From the NCBI GenBank assembly GCA_963747775.1, contig CAVVGT010000018.1:15355-79354 (forward strand): 64,000 bases of DNA. The letters run 5' to 3'. Made by a program: the position numbers and the translations under genes. A model generated the notes under the pieces. The model saw only the letters and a list, made by a program, of their open reading frames with translations. It was not told the origin of the DNA and made no database searches. The stretch comes from JAGVSZ01 sp963747775. Its GTDB lineage: Bacteria; Pseudomonadota; Gammaproteobacteria; Burkholderiales; SG8-39. This document shows positions 31,939-39,619 of this stretch, in pieces; positions within the stretch are counted from its first letter, which is position 1; each line of letters begins with the position of its first letter.

Positions 31939-32847
31939 ATGATCGCCGACCGCAAGCCCCTGGACGCTCTCGCGTTCGCCCTCATGGTCGTGCTCTGCAT
32001 GATGTGGGGGTTCCAGCAGGTCACGATCAAGTGGACGGCGCCGGACATCTCGCTCGTCATGCAGGCGGGGCTGCGCTCGACGATCGCCACGGCGCTCCTC
32101 CTGGTCTGGGCACGGGTGCGCCGCGTCCCGCTCTTCGACCACGACGGCACGCTCTGGCCGGGGCTGGCGGCCGGAGCGATGTTCGCCTTCGAGTTCGTGT
32201 TCATCTACGCCGGGCTCGCTTACACCGCGGCATCGCGGATGGTCGTATTCATCTACACGACGCCGTGCATGACCGCGGTGATGCTGCCCTTGTTCGTGAA
32301 GAGCGAGCACCTCGGCGCGCGCCAGTGGGCCGGGGTGCTGCTCGCATTCGGCGGGATCGTCGCGGCCTTCGGCGAAGGGTTCCTCTCGGCAGGTGGCGCG
32401 ACGCTCGTCGGGGACCTCTTTGGCGTGATCGCAGCGTTCCTCTGGGCTTCGACGATCGTGCTGATCCGCGCGACCAAGCTCGCGCGCACCAGCGCGACGA
32501 AGACGCTTTTCTACCAGCTCGCGGTCTCGGCGATCGTGCTCGTCTTCGTGTCGGTCGCGATGGGCGAGCCGGGGGTGGTGCGGGTGACGCCGCTCGCACT
32601 CGTCGTGATGGCCTATCAAGGCGTGCTCGTCGCGTTCGCGAGCTACCTCGTCTGGTTCTGGCTGCTCACGAAGTACTACGCGGCGCGGCTCTCCGTCCTG
32701 ACGTTCATGTCGCCGCTGTTCGGCGTGGCCGCCGGCGTGATCTTCCTCGGGGAGCGGCTCACGGCCGCTTTCGTTGCCGCCGCGCTGCTGGTCGCCGCGG
32801 GGATCGTGCTCGTCAACCTTCCCGGGCGGACTCGCCACCCCGCATAG
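31939..32847 (+). CDS. EamA/DMT family membrane transporter
   Basis: A 302-residue inner-membrane protein with about ten hydrophobic segments and the two EamA repeats (LAFALMVVLCMMWGFQQVTIKW at the start; GDLFGVIAAFLWASTIVLIRATK in the middle). The C-terminal PLFGVAAGVIFLGERLTAAFVAAALLVAAGIVLVN is diagnostic of the family. Members export or import small metabolites, and the substrate cannot be told. The ATG at 31939 gives the short cytosolic N-terminus usual for the family. Confidence 0.9.
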   Translation: MIADRKPLDALAFALMVVLCMMWGFQQVTIKWTAPDISLVMQAGLRSTIATALLLVWARVRRVPLFDHDGTLWPGLAAGAMFAFEFVFIYAGLAYTAASRMVVFIYTTPCMTAVMLPLFVKSEHLGARQWAGVLLAFGGIVAAFGEGFLSAGGATLVGDLFGVIAAFLWASTIVLIRATKLARTSATKTLFYQLAVSAIVLVFVSVAMGEPGVVRVTPLALVVMAYQGVLVAFASYLVWFWLLTKYYAARLSVLTFMSPLFGVAAGVIFLGERLTAAFVAAALLVAAGIVLVNLPGRTRHPA

Positions 32848-32857
32848 TCCGCGGGTG

Positions 32858-33499
32858 CTATGCCGCGCGCAAAGCGCTCCTGTCACCGGATCGCGTGATC
32901 AGCCGCCGCAACCGCTCCACGAACGAGGTCCGGCGCCGGAGCCGCGGCAGGGGCCTCGCCACGCGCACGAGGTAAGGCTCGTCGCTTTCCACGGAGTCGA
33001 AACCGAGCTTGGCGGTTAGCGCGAGCATCGGCCAGTTGTCGCCGAGAACGAATCCGCTCATCGCGCGCAGACCCACCTCGGCGGCTCGCGCGAGGAGCAT
33101 TTCGAGCAGGCGCTCGCCCAGGCCCTGGCGTTGCCAGGCGTCCGCGACGACCACCGCACACTCCGCTGCGGGCGGATCGTCAGACGCGTACTGCGCCATC
33201 GCGACGATGCGCGGCATCCCGGCGTTCGCGGACAGCGCGACGAGCGCGAGGTCCCGCGGATCCCTGACCCTGGTGAGCCGGTCGACCTGGTCGGGAGCGA
33301 GCTCGGCCACGGCGCCAAGAAAGCGCCGCCGGCGCGCGAGTGGAGAGAGCTCGCGCACGAATCGCTGCACGGCCGCGCCGTCCGCCGGCAGTGCCGGCCG
33401 GACCGCAGCCGCGCGTCCGTCGCGCAGCCGCAGGATGCCGCCGGGACTGGCGCGGAGCCGGTCGCGCACGACGCGCTCGAACTGCACTGGGGGGATCAT
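32858..33499 (-). CDS. GNAT family acetyltransferase (first of two paralogues)
   Basis: A 213-residue protein with a GNAT domain (about 30-180). The acetyl-CoA-binding region is VVVADAWQRQGLGERLLEMLLARA, preceded by RIVAMAQYA. A conserved stretch VRELSPLARRRRFLGAVAELAP near residue 50 is shared with the paralogue at 35.1-35.8 kb. It resembles GNATs seen fused or next to stress proteins, but the substrate is unknown. Its ATG overlaps the upstream DUF2917 stop by 4 bases. Confidence 0.85.
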   Translation of the reverse strand: MIPPVQFERVVRDRLRASPGGILRLRDGRAAAVRPALPADGAAVQRFVRELSPLARRRRFLGAVAELAPDQVDRLTRVRDPRDLALVALSANAGMPRIVAMAQYASDDPPAAECAVVVADAWQRQGLGERLLEMLLARAAEVGLRAMSGFVLGDNWPMLALTAKLGFDSVESDEPYLVRVARPLPRLRRRTSFVERLRRLITRSGDRSALRAA

Positions 33500-33900
33500 G
33501 CGGTCGTGCACTCCCAGTGGCGAGGCCGCGCGTGGCGTCGGTAGAGCCGCAGCCAGATGGCCCAGAAGCCCCGCACGAACGGCGGGCCGGCGCGCCGCGC
33601 ACGCGACGCGGGACGGAACACTTCGCATTGGACGCCGTCGACCGGAGCAGTGATCGTGATCGTCGCGGACTGATGCGCCTGCACCAGCGCGACGCCATCG
33701 CGGTCGAGCCGGAACCACTCACCTGCGGAGATCATGACGTCGCGGACGTCGTTCTCCTGCGTGATCCAGGCGCTGCCCGACTCGACGAACACGAGCACGC
33801 CGCGTGCATAGCGGATGCCCACTACCTCCCGGCCTTCGAGCGGCACGCCCGCGGCGACGACGCCCGCGTCGAAAGGTTCGGTCCAGAGCTTGCGTTCCAT
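33496..33900 (-). CDS. DUF2917 domain protein (first of two paralogues)
   Basis: A 134-residue cupin-like protein of the DUF2917 family. The core is GVLVFVESGSAWITQENDVRDVMISAGEWFRLDRDGVALVQA, followed by TITITAPVDG, and the C-terminal tail is basic (LRLYRRHARPRHWE). The protein at 37.1-37.6 kb is a close paralogue over the same span. It is coupled to the GNAT gene. The function of the family is not known to me. Confidence 0.82.
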   Translation of the reverse strand: MERKLWTEPFDAGVVAAGVPLEGREVVGIRYARGVLVFVESGSAWITQENDVRDVMISAGEWFRLDRDGVALVQAHQSATITITAPVDGVQCEVFRPASRARRAGPPFVRGFWAIWLRLYRRHARPRHWECTTA

Positions 33901-33959
33901 CGCGCCGTGAATTCTCGGTGGGGGGTTGAATCAACGACCTGTCGGGCGTCCGGCTCCCG

Positions 33960-34304
33960 CTACGGGAGCGCCGACGCGTCCTCCGCTCGGATCCGCACGT
34001 CGGCCAGCGAGTCGGCATTGCGCCAAGGCTTGATCTTCGCCAGGGTCTTCGTCAGCGCGTCCATTGCGGTCTCGCGGTCGTAGGCGGCCTGCAGGACGAT
34101 CCAGAAGCCCTCCGACGTGCCGAAGAAGCGCGCAAGCCGCAGGCCCGTGTCGGCGGTGATCGCGCGCGTGCCGGCGACGATCTCGCCGATGTCTCGCTGC
34201 GGCACCCCGATCTCCTTCGCCAGGCGGTGCTGCGTGATGCCCATCGGCTTCAGGAACTCCTCGAGCAGCACCGCGTTCGGCGCGGGACACGTGACTTTGC
34301 GCAT
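33960..34304 (-). CDS. higA: HigA-family antitoxin-like regulator without an adjacent toxin
   Basis: A 114-residue XRE-type protein of the HigA addiction-module group. The helix-turn-helix is LLEEFLKPMGITQHRLAKEIGVPQRDIGEIVAGTRAITADTGLRLARFFGTS, with the following FWIVLQAAYD typical of HigA. higB normally lies just upstream, but the 5' side is occupied by the DUF3455 gene, which ends 12 bases away, and no HigB-like sequence is visible in any frame there. It may be an orphan regulator. Confidence 0.85.
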   Translation of the reverse strand: MRKVTCPAPNAVLLEEFLKPMGITQHRLAKEIGVPQRDIGEIVAGTRAITADTGLRLARFFGTSEGFWIVLQAAYDRETAMDALTKTLAKIKPWRNADSLADVRIRAEDASALP

Positions 34305-34316
34305 CGGCTTTCTCCG

Positions 34317-34940
34317 TCAGCGATCGTCCACGCGGTGATCGGCGCTTGCCACGACCTGCGCATTCAGGGCTACGGGGTGCTGCCATCGACGCCAGGCCCG
34401 CCTACTAGGTGTGAAAAAATAGTAGTCCGCCGTGTAGGCGACGCGCACCGATGTCCCTACAGCGGCCTGAGAACATCCGGCCTCGGGTGCCACACCTCCG
34501 GCGGTATTTACGCGCTGTATGCTCGTGATCTTGCTGAACGAGCCTTCCGCGCCTACGGGCTTCGCGGCAAGCAACAGCCAAGGAATGGCGTTGGCCGCTG
34601 GCGCGTCGGCACGTTCCTTCACCGTACCGACCACCTTGCTGCCATCGGTCGATTCCCAGTGTGGGCCGGCATAGTGGCGACCGATAGTGTTCCCGCGGGC
34701 GTCGAAGAGGCCGGCTTCGGGAGCCACGAACACCCATTCGTATCCACCGGACTGATCCTTCCTGGCGCGGCATTCGTAGATCTGCACGCCCTTTGCGGGA
34801 ACGATCATCGCCAGCGATTCGCTCGCGCCGGGATTGAGCTTGTCCGGCACCTTGACCGACGGCGTGGGGGGTTGCTGGTTTGCACAGCCAGCGACCATTA
34901 GCGCCAGCAGAAAGCTCTTAACCTCGAATGTCCTGGACAT
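34317..34940 (-). CDS. DUF3455 secreted lipoprotein-like protein
   Basis: A 207-residue exported protein. A lipobox-like LLALMVAGCANQ follows a short signal. The DUF3455 core is visible as GVQIYECRARKDQSGGYEWVFVAPEAGLFDARGNTIGRHYAGPHWESTDGS, then NAIPWLLLAAK and the terminal VRVAYTADYYFF. Family members normally end just after that motif; here the frame runs on for about 30 Arg-rich residues. Function unknown. The 206 bases upstream hold no gene. Confidence 0.8.
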   Translation of the reverse strand: MSRTFEVKSFLLALMVAGCANQQPPTPSVKVPDKLNPGASESLAMIVPAKGVQIYECRARKDQSGGYEWVFVAPEAGLFDARGNTIGRHYAGPHWESTDGSKVVGTVKERADAPAANAIPWLLLAAKPVGAEGSFSKITSIQRVNTAGGVAPEAGCSQAAVGTSVRVAYTADYYFFTPSRRAWRRWQHPVALNAQVVASADHRVDDR

Positions 34941-35146
34941 GGCGTCCCTCCTTGGGCTGTGCCCTGATGCCTAACACTTGCATGCGTTTGCCACGGTGGC
35001 GCACGTCGCTTCGGAACAGACCCCCGAGCGACGCGTCATGCCATTGCTCCTCGGTGTGAACCTCCGCGAAGCGGGTTCACGGCGCAGTCTAGTGAGCGGG
35101 GGCATTGGCGAGATTTCACCCTGAGGCCGTTTTTGTTCCGTTTGTT

Positions 35147-35797
35147 TCAGCGGCACGGCACGTCCTGCGGCAGCATTGCGGAGAGGTCGCGCAGCGCGGC
35201 GAGCCGGCGCAACCGTCCGGCGAACCGTGCCGCGCGCGCCGGCGGCGGCAGCGGCCGTTCCAGGCGCACCAGGCTGGGATCGCGGTCCTCGGCGAAGCCG
35301 AAACCGAGCCTCGCGGCAAGTGCGAGCATCGGCCCGTTCTCCGCCAGGGCAAGTCCGTTCATGATCCGGACACCCGCCAGGCGGGCGCGCTCGAACAGCA
35401 CTCCGAGCAACCGGGTCGCGAGGCCCTGGCGCTGCCACGCGTCCGCGACGACCACCGCGAACTCTGCCGATTCCGGCGCTTCGGCGGCGTACTGTGCTAT
35501 CGCGACGATGCGCGGCTCGTCTGCGTTCGCCGTCAGCGCGACGAGGGAGAGGTGCCGCGGATCCCGCGTGCCCACCAGCCGGTCGAGTTGCGCCGGCGAA
35601 AGCTCGGTCAGCGCGCCGAAGAACCGCCGACGCCGGGCGAGGGGCGAGAGCGTCCGTACGAACTGCTGAACGGCTTCGCCATCGGCAGGTGTCGCCGACC
35701 GGATCACGACCTTGCAGTCGCCGCCGAGGCGAACAACGCTGCCCGCGCCGAGACGGAGCCGGAGGCGATGACGACCCGCGTGGTAGGCGACGTGCAT
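35147..35797 (-). CDS. GNAT family acetyltransferase (second of two paralogues)
   Basis: A 216-residue protein closely similar to the one at 32.9-33.5 kb. It shares VRTLSPLARRRRFFGALTELSPAQLDRLVGTRDPRHL and FAVVVADAWQRQGLATRLLGVLFERA. The CoA-binding QRQGLATRL loop is intact. The two copies are separated by the DUF2917, HigA and DUF3455 genes. It lies downstream of the diiron oxygenase gene on the same strand. The substrate is unknown. Confidence 0.85.
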   Translation of the reverse strand: MHVAYHAGRHRLRLRLGAGSVVRLGGDCKVVIRSATPADGEAVQQFVRTLSPLARRRRFFGALTELSPAQLDRLVGTRDPRHLSLVALTANADEPRIVAIAQYAAEAPESAEFAVVVADAWQRQGLATRLLGVLFERARLAGVRIMNGLALAENGPMLALAARLGFGFAEDRDPSLVRLERPLPPPARAARFAGRLRRLAALRDLSAMLPQDVPCR

Positions 35798-35822
35798 GGC
35801 GTGCTCCGGCCCCGCTCCGGGC

Positions 35823-36758
35823 TCAGCCCATGATCGGCGCGAGCGCCGCGCCGATGCGCTCGAACTGCGCCGGCGTGATCATGCGGCCGAGCACCTCGCT
35901 GAAGCGCCCCTGCACGCCCGAGACGATGTACTGCCACCGGTATGCGGCGAGGAACGTCGCGCGGATCTTCTCGGCCTCGTCGCGGCCGAACGTGCGTCCG
36001 CAGATGCGCAGGAAGTAGTCCGCGTCTGCGGCGGACTGAACCTGCAGGATGCCGTCCACCGCGCCGACGAGCTCGATCAGATCGTTGACGGCCTGGTCGC
36101 GCGCCTCGGGCGTGAGCTTCGCGTCCTCGCGCTGCCACTCCAGCTCGTCCAGGATCGCGTGCTGCGACTCCTCGCGCATGTGGTGCAGGAACACGTCTTT
36201 CCACAGGTCGGAGAGGTTCTGGTCCGAGTCGATGCTCTCGCGATAGTGCGCGAGAACGAAGATCTCGATGTGGCAGGTCAGCGCGAGCACGGCCCAGGTC
36301 GACTTGCTGAGCACGGCCGCGGCGACCGCGTTCGGCTCGGGGAGGAACGTGTAGCCCTCGGGCATGCCCAGGGCGATCATCTGCTCGATGCGGCGGAACA
36401 TCTCCTGGTGCTTGATCTCCTCGTCGGTGAAGCGCACCAGCGCCTCGAGCGCGACCTGGTCGCCGAACCAATGCTCGCGGCTCACCTCGAGGACCTTCGC
36501 GGCGATGAAGCGCTCGACCAGGCCGAAGATGTTCGCGTAGCTGCGGCCCTGGATCTGGCTGATCAGCTGCTTCTCGCGCTCGCTCAGGAACGTCAGGGTC
36601 TGGACTTTCGACAGGCCATCGGGCAGGAATTTCTTCGCGAAGTCGAACGCACGGCCGCGGATCACATCCTGGTCGATGTCGAAGCGGACGCGCTTGGACG
36701 CCTGGACGGATTTCGCGTAGCGCTTGCTGTCGATGGGTTGCTGTACGGCTTGTTGCAT
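35823..36758 (-). CDS. AurF-like diiron oxygenase family protein
   Basis: A 311-residue all-helical protein of the ferritin-like class. The diiron ligands are recognisable as EE..H in VRFTDEEIKHQEMF, Glu in LTCHIEIFVLAHYRES, and EE..H in HHMREESQHAILDELEW, spaced as in AurF-type N-oxygenases. The substrate is unknown; roles in N-oxidation or in membrane-lipid or stress chemistry are possible. The ATG at 36758 follows a GGAG sequence. A small HMA-fold-like gene precedes it by 41 bases, and OsmC and DUF2917 genes lie upstream, which suggests an oxidative-stress setting. Confidence 0.8.
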   Translation of the reverse strand: MQQAVQQPIDSKRYAKSVQASKRVRFDIDQDVIRGRAFDFAKKFLPDGLSKVQTLTFLSEREKQLISQIQGRSYANIFGLVERFIAAKVLEVSREHWFGDQVALEALVRFTDEEIKHQEMFRRIEQMIALGMPEGYTFLPEPNAVAAAVLSKSTWAVLALTCHIEIFVLAHYRESIDSDQNLSDLWKDVFLHHMREESQHAILDELEWQREDAKLTPEARDQAVNDLIELVGAVDGILQVQSAADADYFLRICGRTFGRDEAEKIRATFLAAYRWQYIVSGVQGRFSEVLGRMITPAQFERIGAALAPIMG

Positions 36759-36799
36759 GGCGAGTCTCCTGTTGGGTGGGGTTGGCGCAAGGACCGGCC

Positions 36800-37027
36800 T
36801 CACATCCCGACGAGCTGGGGAGCGAGGCCGCGAAGGCGCACCGCGTCGAGCAGCGCTTGGGCACTGACGACGCGCGGGTCGTAATCCACGAGCAGCAACT
36901 GCGGCAACTTGCGGCCGGGCTCGACGCGCGCGACGCCGGCGACCGCGGTGAGGGTGGCGCGGACGTCGTCGACCTGGTGCTCGTCGAGCCGCGCCGCGAA
37001 ATGCATCAATACGTTTGCGTGGGTCAT
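36800..37027 (-). CDS. Small ferredoxin-like-fold (HMA-type) protein lacking CxxC
   Basis: A 75-residue protein with a beta-alpha-beta-beta-alpha-beta pattern like heavy-metal-associated domains: NVLMHFAARLDEHQVDDVRATLTAVAGVARVEPG, then LLLVDYDP and VVSAQALLDAVRLRGLAPQLVG. The metal-binding CxxC is absent, so it is unlikely to be a standard metal chaperone. It lies between the diiron oxygenase gene (41 bases downstream) and a DUF2917 gene. Confidence 0.72.
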   Translation of the reverse strand: MTHANVLMHFAARLDEHQVDDVRATLTAVAGVARVEPGRKLPQLLLVDYDPRVVSAQALLDAVRLRGLAPQLVGM

Positions 37028-37069
37028 GGTGGTGCACCTCATTCGATGGCGAGTGCGCGGCGTGACGAC

Positions 37070-37609
37070 TCAGGCGCAGCGGGTCATGTCGAGCTCGATC
37101 GCGGCGCGCAGCCCGGCGGCGGGGTCGCGAGCGGCGCGCGGACCAGGTCCGACCGGATCGAGCAGCCGCAGGGGCGGCGTCGCGTGCTCCGGCATCATCC
37201 GGATGTCCCACGGGCGCGGCCGCGAGTGCCGCCGGTAGAGTCGCAGGACGATTGCCCACATCCGCCGCACCAGCGGGTGGCCGCGGCGCGGCGCGCGCGC
37301 GGTGTTCGCGATCGGCGCGGAACGGAATACTTCCGGCTCGCCGCCGTCGAGCGGCGCGGTAATCGTGATCGTTCCCGCGCGGTACGCCTGCACCAGCGCG
37401 ACGCCCGCCCGGTCCAGCCGGAAGGACTCTCCGGCCGGGACGAGCACGTCGCGCGAGTCGCCCTCCTGGGTGATCCACGCGGTACCCGACTCGACGAACA
37501 CCAGCGCGCCGTTGCCGTCGCGGATGCCGACGACCTCGTTGCGGGCGAGTGGCACGCCTTCGGCGACGATGCGCGCGTCGTAGGGCGTGGTCCAGAGCTT
37601 GCGGTCCAT
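37070..37609 (-). CDS. DUF2917 domain protein (second of two paralogues)
   Basis: A 179-residue protein close to the one at 33.5-33.9 kb: MDRKLWTTPYDARIVAEGVPLARNEVVG at the start, then GALVFVESGTAWITQEGDSRDVLVPAGESFRLDRAGVALVQA and TITITAPLDGGEPEVFR. It has a C-terminal extension of about 45 residues not in the first copy. It is 11 bases downstream of osmC on the same strand, so probably co-transcribed. Function unknown. Confidence 0.82.
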   Translation of the reverse strand: MDRKLWTTPYDARIVAEGVPLARNEVVGIRDGNGALVFVESGTAWITQEGDSRDVLVPAGESFRLDRAGVALVQAYRAGTITITAPLDGGEPEVFRSAPIANTARAPRRGHPLVRRMWAIVLRLYRRHSRPRPWDIRMMPEHATPPLRLLDPVGPGPRAARDPAAGLRAAIELDMTRCA

Positions 37610-37620
37610 GGTGTTCTCCC

Positions 37621-38184
37621 TCAGGCAGCGAGCGCCAGGGGCGCTTGCACGTTGTGATGAATGCGGATGTATACGGACATCGCACGGCGCAGGGTCGCGA
37701 GCACGATGCAGGTGCTCTCGGCGTCCGCCAGCACCCGCTGCACCGCTTCGAGGGCGGTGCCGTCGGCGACGTCGAGCCGAACGGTGGTCGACAGAGTCTG
37801 GAAGCCGACCGCGATGCCGGGCTCGGTGCCGAAGACGCCGCGCGCGTCCGTCCAGCCGGTCACTTCGACGCCGAGGGTCGCGATGCGCACGCCGTGACGG
37901 GCCGCGGCGAGGCGGATCGCCGAATCCTGCGAGGCCGCGAGCGCGGCGCACAGCATGTCGGAGGGCGAGGCGCCGCCGCGCGGACCGCCGAGCTCGTGCT
38001 CGGCGGTGAACGGGAGCAGATCGGCCGCGTCGGCGCCCACCCACGCGGTGGCGCGGTGCGGATCGGCCGGGTCGCGATCGACGGTGTGGGCGGCGTGCCG
38101 GACGCGCGCCAACTCCGGGACCATGCGATAGAGGTTGCGCAGCCTGTCCTCGGCGGCGGCAGCTTCCGTTTGCCTGGCGTTCAT
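37621..38184 (-). CDS. OsmC family protein
   Basis: A 187-residue OsmC-fold protein, a family of thiol peroxidases induced by organic hydroperoxides or osmotic stress. ELGGPRGGASPSDMLCAALAASQDSAIRLAAARHGV is the central helix with a conserved Cys, and the second family Cys is in AESTCIVLATLRRAM. The ATG at 38184 has GGAG upstream. A GTATCGGT-GTGTAACCG motif lies 119 bases upstream, shared with the response-regulator promoter. It heads the minus-strand run of stress-like genes. Confidence 0.87.
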   Translation of the reverse strand: MNARQTEAAAAEDRLRNLYRMVPELARVRHAAHTVDRDPADPHRATAWVGADAADLLPFTAEHELGGPRGGASPSDMLCAALAASQDSAIRLAAARHGVRIATLGVEVTGWTDARGVFGTEPGIAVGFQTLSTTVRLDVADGTALEAVQRVLADAESTCIVLATLRRAMSVYIRIHHNVQAPLALAA

Positions 38185-38302
38185 GGCGTTCTCCTTGTGT
38201 GAGCGATACTGCTTTGCCTGGCCGCGGCGCCCGGTGGCGTGCGGCATGGACGGCACTCTAGGCGGCGGCGGTATTCGTCCGATTGCGGTCGCGAAACAGT
38301 TC

Positions 38303-38319
38303 GTATCGGTGTGTAACCG
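38303..38319 (+). promoter_or_regulatory. GTATCGGT/TGTAACCG motif, copy 1 (upstream of osmC)
   Basis: GTATCGGTGTGTAACCG differs by one inserted T from the copy at 38729-38746. It lies in the 144 bases between the osmC-type start (38184) and the small gene ending at 38329. The common motif suggests control of the osmC run by the OmpR-type regulator encoded at 38.8 kb (inference). Confidence 0.5.
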
Positions 38320-38328
38320 CGCGGCGCG

Positions 38329-38568
38329 CTAGCCGAGGCAGCGCGCCCAGGCGAATCCGCTCGAGCGATAGAACGCATTGACCCGGGCGCCCGCGGTGCG
38401 TGCATCGACGCCGTTCGCCAGCGACCCGAACGCCGCCGCGACGCGCGAGCGAGCGCTTTCGGCTGCGCGGGTGAGGATGCGGCGGCGACGGCGCCGGATG
38501 GTGAGGTGCGCGCCGGGCGCGAAGGGGGCGGGAACGGCCCGGGATTCGATTGCAGTGAAACGATTCAT
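38329..38568 (-). CDS. Small basic protein (hypothetical)
   Basis: A 79-residue Arg-rich product with an N-terminal MNRFTAIESRAVPAPF and a RRRRRR stretch near residue 28. GGAGG sits 7 bases before the ATG at 38568, which supports this start over the ATG at 38574. No family is recognised. It lies between the osmC-type gene and the response regulator, with the repeated TGTAACCG motif on both sides. Confidence 0.5.
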   Translation of the reverse strand: MNRFTAIESRAVPAPFAPGAHLTIRRRRRRILTRAAESARSRVAAAFGSLANGVDARTAGARVNAFYRSSGFAWARCLG

Positions 38569-38728
38569 GGTCATGCCTCCGTCGATCAGTGGTCGGGACC
38601 CGGGAGTCGGCGCGGTAGGCGCGCCGGCTTCCGGCTGCTCGTTCGCAAGGCTCGTGACAACGGCCGAGAACGTGCTGTGCAGCCTACGGACGGGAGGTAT
38701 CGCGATGCTTTCCGTTTCGACGCACTTG

Positions 38729-38746
38729 GTATCGGTTGTGTAACCG
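38729..38746 (+). promoter_or_regulatory. GTATCGGT/TGTAACCG motif, copy 2 (response-regulator promoter)
   Basis: GTATCGGTTGTGTAACCG ends 23 bases before a perfect TATAAT (38770-38775), which is 34 bases before the response-regulator start. No good -35 is present where it should be, and the motif lies just upstream of that position. This is the classic arrangement for activation by an OmpR-family protein. Confidence 0.55.
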
Positions 38747-38808
38747 GGCGCGTTGCAGGGGCGTATGCCTATAATTTGCGCGCGGGATTCCGGAGGACGT
38801 GGAGCGGC

Positions 38809-39531
38809 ATGACCAGCGGGCGCGTATTGATCGTCGACGATGACCGCGAGGTGCGCGAGATGCTCGCGGAGTACCTCGCGTCGCACGGATTCGAGGCCGA
38901 GACCGCGGGCAGCGGCGCCGAGATGCGCGCGGCGCTCGCTCGCGGCGCGCCGGACGTCGTGCTGCTCGACGTGCGCCTGCCGGGCGAGGACGGTCTCACG
39001 CTCGCGCGCTTCCTGCGCGAGCGCTATGACCTCGGGATCGTCATGGTCACCGCGGCGGGTGAGGTGGTCGACCGCATCGTGGGGCTCGAGATGGGCGCCG
39101 ACGACTACATCGCCAAGCCGTTTGACCTGCGCGAGCTCCTCGCCCGGGTGAAGAGCGTGGTGCGCCGCGTCCAGGCGGCGCCGCGCGCTGCGGCGCCGGC
39201 GTCGGCGCCGGCCGCGGCGCCGCAGCGGGTCCCGGTCGGGCGGTGCCAGCTCGACCTCCGATCGCGCCAGCTCTTCGGGCAGGACGGGGCCGAGGTCCCG
39301 ATCACCGCGATGGAGTTCGACCTCCTGAAAGCGTTCGTCGACCACCCGAACCAGGTGCTGTCGCGCGACCGCCTGCTCACGCTCACCCGCAACCGCGAGT
39401 GGGAGCCCTTCGACCGCTCGATCGACATCCGCATCACCCGCGTGCGGCGCAAGATCGAAGAGGACCCCGACAACCCGCGCGCGATCCGGACCGTCCGCGG
39501 CGCCGGCTACATGTTCGTGCCGCCGGTCTGA
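38809..39531 (+). CDS. OmpR family response regulator
   Basis: A 240-residue two-component regulator. The receiver domain (1-120) has RVLIVDDDREVREML, the phosphoacceptor Asp in VVLLDVRLPGEDG, and the Lys in DDYIAKPFDLREL. An Ala/Pro linker (about 125-140) joins it to a winged-helix DNA-binding domain ending SIDIRITRVRRKIEEDPDNPRAIRTVRGAGYMF. The ATG at 38809 lies 34 bases after a TATAAT. It is followed by the hybrid kinase gene and is probably its partner. Confidence 0.93.
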   Translation: MTSGRVLIVDDDREVREMLAEYLASHGFEAETAGSGAEMRAALARGAPDVVLLDVRLPGEDGLTLARFLRERYDLGIVMVTAAGEVVDRIVGLEMGADDYIAKPFDLRELLARVKSVVRRVQAAPRAAAPASAPAAAPQRVPVGRCQLDLRSRQLFGQDGAEVPITAMEFDLLKAFVDHPNQVLSRDRLLTLTRNREWEPFDRSIDIRITRVRRKIEEDPDNPRAIRTVRGAGYMFVPPV

Positions 39532-39543
39532 ACCGGCGCGGTT

Positions 39544-39551
39544 TGTAACCG
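39544..39551 (+). promoter_or_regulatory. TGTAACCG motif, copy 3 (upstream of the hybrid kinase)
   Basis: The sequence GGTTTGTAACCGG lies in the 88 bases between the response-regulator stop and the kinase start. It repeats the core of copies 1 and 2 but not their GTATCGGT half. It may serve a second promoter for the kinase under control of the same regulator. Confidence 0.4.
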
Positions 39552-39619
39552 GAGCGTTTCAATCGTTTCCGGCGGGTAATCGGGCCCGCCCGGCTGCGGA
39601 TCGTCGCTAGACTCCCCAC

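Noticed and set aside
34305..34420. A HigB toxin remnant upstream of higA
   Set aside because: No frame in this stretch gives a HigB-like end such as a RINDQWR-type motif.
35056..35080. GTGAACC facing GGTTCAC as a terminator or operator
   Set aside because: It has only 7-bp arms with an 11-base loop and no T-run. It is too weak to assign.
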